Shown piece by piece: positions 62,974-64,000 of a DNA stretch of 64,000 nucleotides. Both the position numbers and the translations under genes were made by a program. Location: the NCBI RefSeq assembly GCF_900188185.1, contig NZ_FZPA01000009.1, positions 141,176-205,175 on the forward strand, in the 5' to 3' direction. Position 1 is the first letter of the stretch. Each line of letters begins with the position of its first letter. Source of the stretch: Sphingopyxis indica (lineage in GTDB: Bacteria; Pseudomonadota; Alphaproteobacteria; Sphingomonadales; Sphingomonadaceae). The notes below the pieces were generated by a model. The model ran no database searches, was not told the DNA's origin, and worked only from the letters and a program-made list of their open reading frames with translations.

Positions 62974-63853
62974 CGACTATCCTCAATCCAGCAAGGGTGC
63001 AGGCTTCCGCATCATTCGGCTCGGCACCGGTTCCGAAACGGGTCAGCGCCACCGCATAGCGCTCGGCAAGACCTGGCGCGCCAATGATCCGAACGGGTGA
63101 AGGGGAAGGGACCGCGCCGGCCATTTCGGCGCATTCGCTGCCGATCAGAAGGCCGGAGAGAAACGCCGATGCCCATTCGGCCGACTGACCCGCATCGACC
63201 TGCGCAGAACGGGCGAGAAACAGGCTTCCGAGCAATCCCCCGTCTCGCGCCGCTTCGACACCGGCGGCGAAGGCCGCTGGGTCACCGGCGGCTTCACCGG
63301 CAAGGGCCGGCAGAAGGCTCGACCCCCTTAGCCGGGCGAACAGTTCGCCGGTCAGGAAGGTGCGAAAGCTCACGATGCGCCCGCTTTCGACGACGGCCCA
63401 CTTGCTGTGCGTGCCCGGAAGCACCAGCATATGCCGCCCCTCCGCCAGCGCAGGGTCCAGCGCCATTGCACCGAACAGCTGCGTTTCTTCTCCGCGCATC
63501 AGGTCGCGAAGGCCGCCGTCGCGGTCGCAGGCGCATCCGGCGGCGATACGGATGGCAAGGCCGTCGAGCGCGAAGGCGGCCGTCCGCTGTGTCCATTGCG
63601 CGGCGTCGAGAGGGCAGGGGGCATAGCCGGCCTCGTGCAGGCCGCCGCGCGCGCCTGCCATGCCGCACAGGGTGACGCGGCTGGCGCCGGCGGTGCGCCA
63701 TGGAGCGATGGCGTCCAGCAGAATATCGGCCGCCGGTTGTTGGAGGCCGATCACGCCGGGACCTTCGCGTCTGTCCGTGATCTGGCCGTCCTCCAGGCGC
63801 CAGAGCCTGAGGCGCGTGCTGCCCCAATCCCCCAATAGGCGAAGGCCGGTCAT
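62960..63853 (-). CDS. dgoK: 2-dehydro-3-deoxygalactonokinase (DgoK)
   Basis: This 297-residue sugar kinase phosphorylates 2-keto-3-deoxygalactonate with ATP. The family blocks are LLGDWGSTRLRLW near the N terminus, LCGMAGARGG, MRGEETQLFGA, VLPGTHSKWAVVE and FRTFLTGELFARL. It overlaps dgoA by 14 bases and follows the symporter gene by 18 bases, so transporter, kinase and aldolase form one operon. This supports using galactose or galactonate released from xyloglucan side chains. The length matches the family. Confidence 0.93.
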   Translation of the reverse strand: MTGLRLLGDWGSTRLRLWRLEDGQITDRREGPGVIGLQQPAADILLDAIAPWRTAGASRVTLCGMAGARGGLHEAGYAPCPLDAAQWTQRTAAFALDGLAIRIAAGCACDRDGGLRDLMRGEETQLFGAMALDPALAEGRHMLVLPGTHSKWAVVESGRIVSFRTFLTGELFARLRGSSLLPALAGEAAGDPAAFAAGVEAARDGGLLGSLFLARSAQVDAGQSAEWASAFLSGLLIGSECAEMAGAVPSPSPVRIIGAPGLAERYAVALTRFGTGAEPNDAEACTLAGLRIVDADD

Positions 63854-63871
63854 CGCCTGAAACCCGGCCGG

Positions 63872-64000
63872 TTATGGCTGCGCCGGTTCACGCAGTTCTT
63901 CCGGCGGCAGGGCGTTGGTGGGTTTTGAGCCCCACAAGGCGTAGAAGAGGACGTAGAGTTCGCAGGCGACGGTGAGCCAGAAGCTGTTCTGGAGGCCGAC
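63872..64000 (-). CDS. Sodium/sugar symporter, SSS family (3' end only)
   Basis: The - frame is open from the window edge to the TAA at 63872-63874, giving the last 42 residues. FWLTVACELYVLFYALWGS is a hydrophobic helix, followed by the tail PTNALPPEELREPAQP. The last-helix pattern resembles sodium/galactose (SGLT-like) symporters, which would suit the dgo genes it precedes. The call is provisional as only about one helix is visible. Confidence 0.5.
   Translation of the reverse strand, partial: VGLQNSFWLTVACELYVLFYALWGSKPTNALPPEELREPAQP

Overview
The window reads as chromosomal DNA of a Sphingomonadales bacterium (Sphingopyxis, Sphingomonas or Novosphingobium type). The signs are high GC, Caulobacter-like xylose genes, large TonB-dependent receptors paired with tryptophan-halogenase-like flavoproteins, and several sphingomonad-style palindromic intergenic repeats. 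No rRNA, tRNA, CRISPR array, transposase or phage gene was seen. Nearly all of the window is one carbohydrate-utilisation super-locus with two halves.

Half 1, about 1-29,700, is a glucuronoxylan/xylose locus. Positions 1-5454 hold the oxidative (Weimberg) xylose pathway: xylX (3' end only), xylA, xylB and xylC, followed by a secreted acetylesterase, all on +. xylD and a LacI-type regulator (xylR-like) lie on - at 5607-8485. Then come GH67 alpha-glucuronidase (-), GH3 beta-xylosidase (+), mannonate dehydratase ManD, a hexuronate MFS transporter and GH10 xylanase. Xylan is cut outside or in the periplasm, glucuronate side chains go through ManD, and xylose goes to 2-oxoglutarate. A TonB receptor (17637-20981), two halogenase-like proteins, a cupin/JmjC-like protein, a catalytically dead-looking halogenase paralogue, another intact halogenase and a XylE-like sugar porter complete this half.

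Half 2, about 29,880-64,000, is a xyloglucan and galactoside locus. An operon on - carries a TonB receptor, a halogenase, a small secreted two-cysteine protein, GH2 and GH39. Next come GH74 xyloglucanase with an acetylesterase, GH29 alpha-fucosidase, and the operon GH3-GH35-GH31(PA14)-GH27. A GH5 lipoprotein endoglucanase, a second GH2 and a GH97 follow. The right end holds DgoR-like, DgoA and DgoK (galactonate catabolism) and the end of a sodium/sugar symporter, a plausible route for the galactose released from xyloglucan.

Nine LacI-type 14-bp operators, with a core close to TGGTAGCGCTATCA, stand in front of nearly every transcription unit in both halves. Only one LacI gene lies in the window, which suggests one xylose-responsive regulon. 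The most unusual items are the flavin-dependent halogenase-like genes embedded in a polysaccharide locus (four with conserved catalytic residues, one without) and a 264-bp three-armed inverted-repeat element at 62075-62338.
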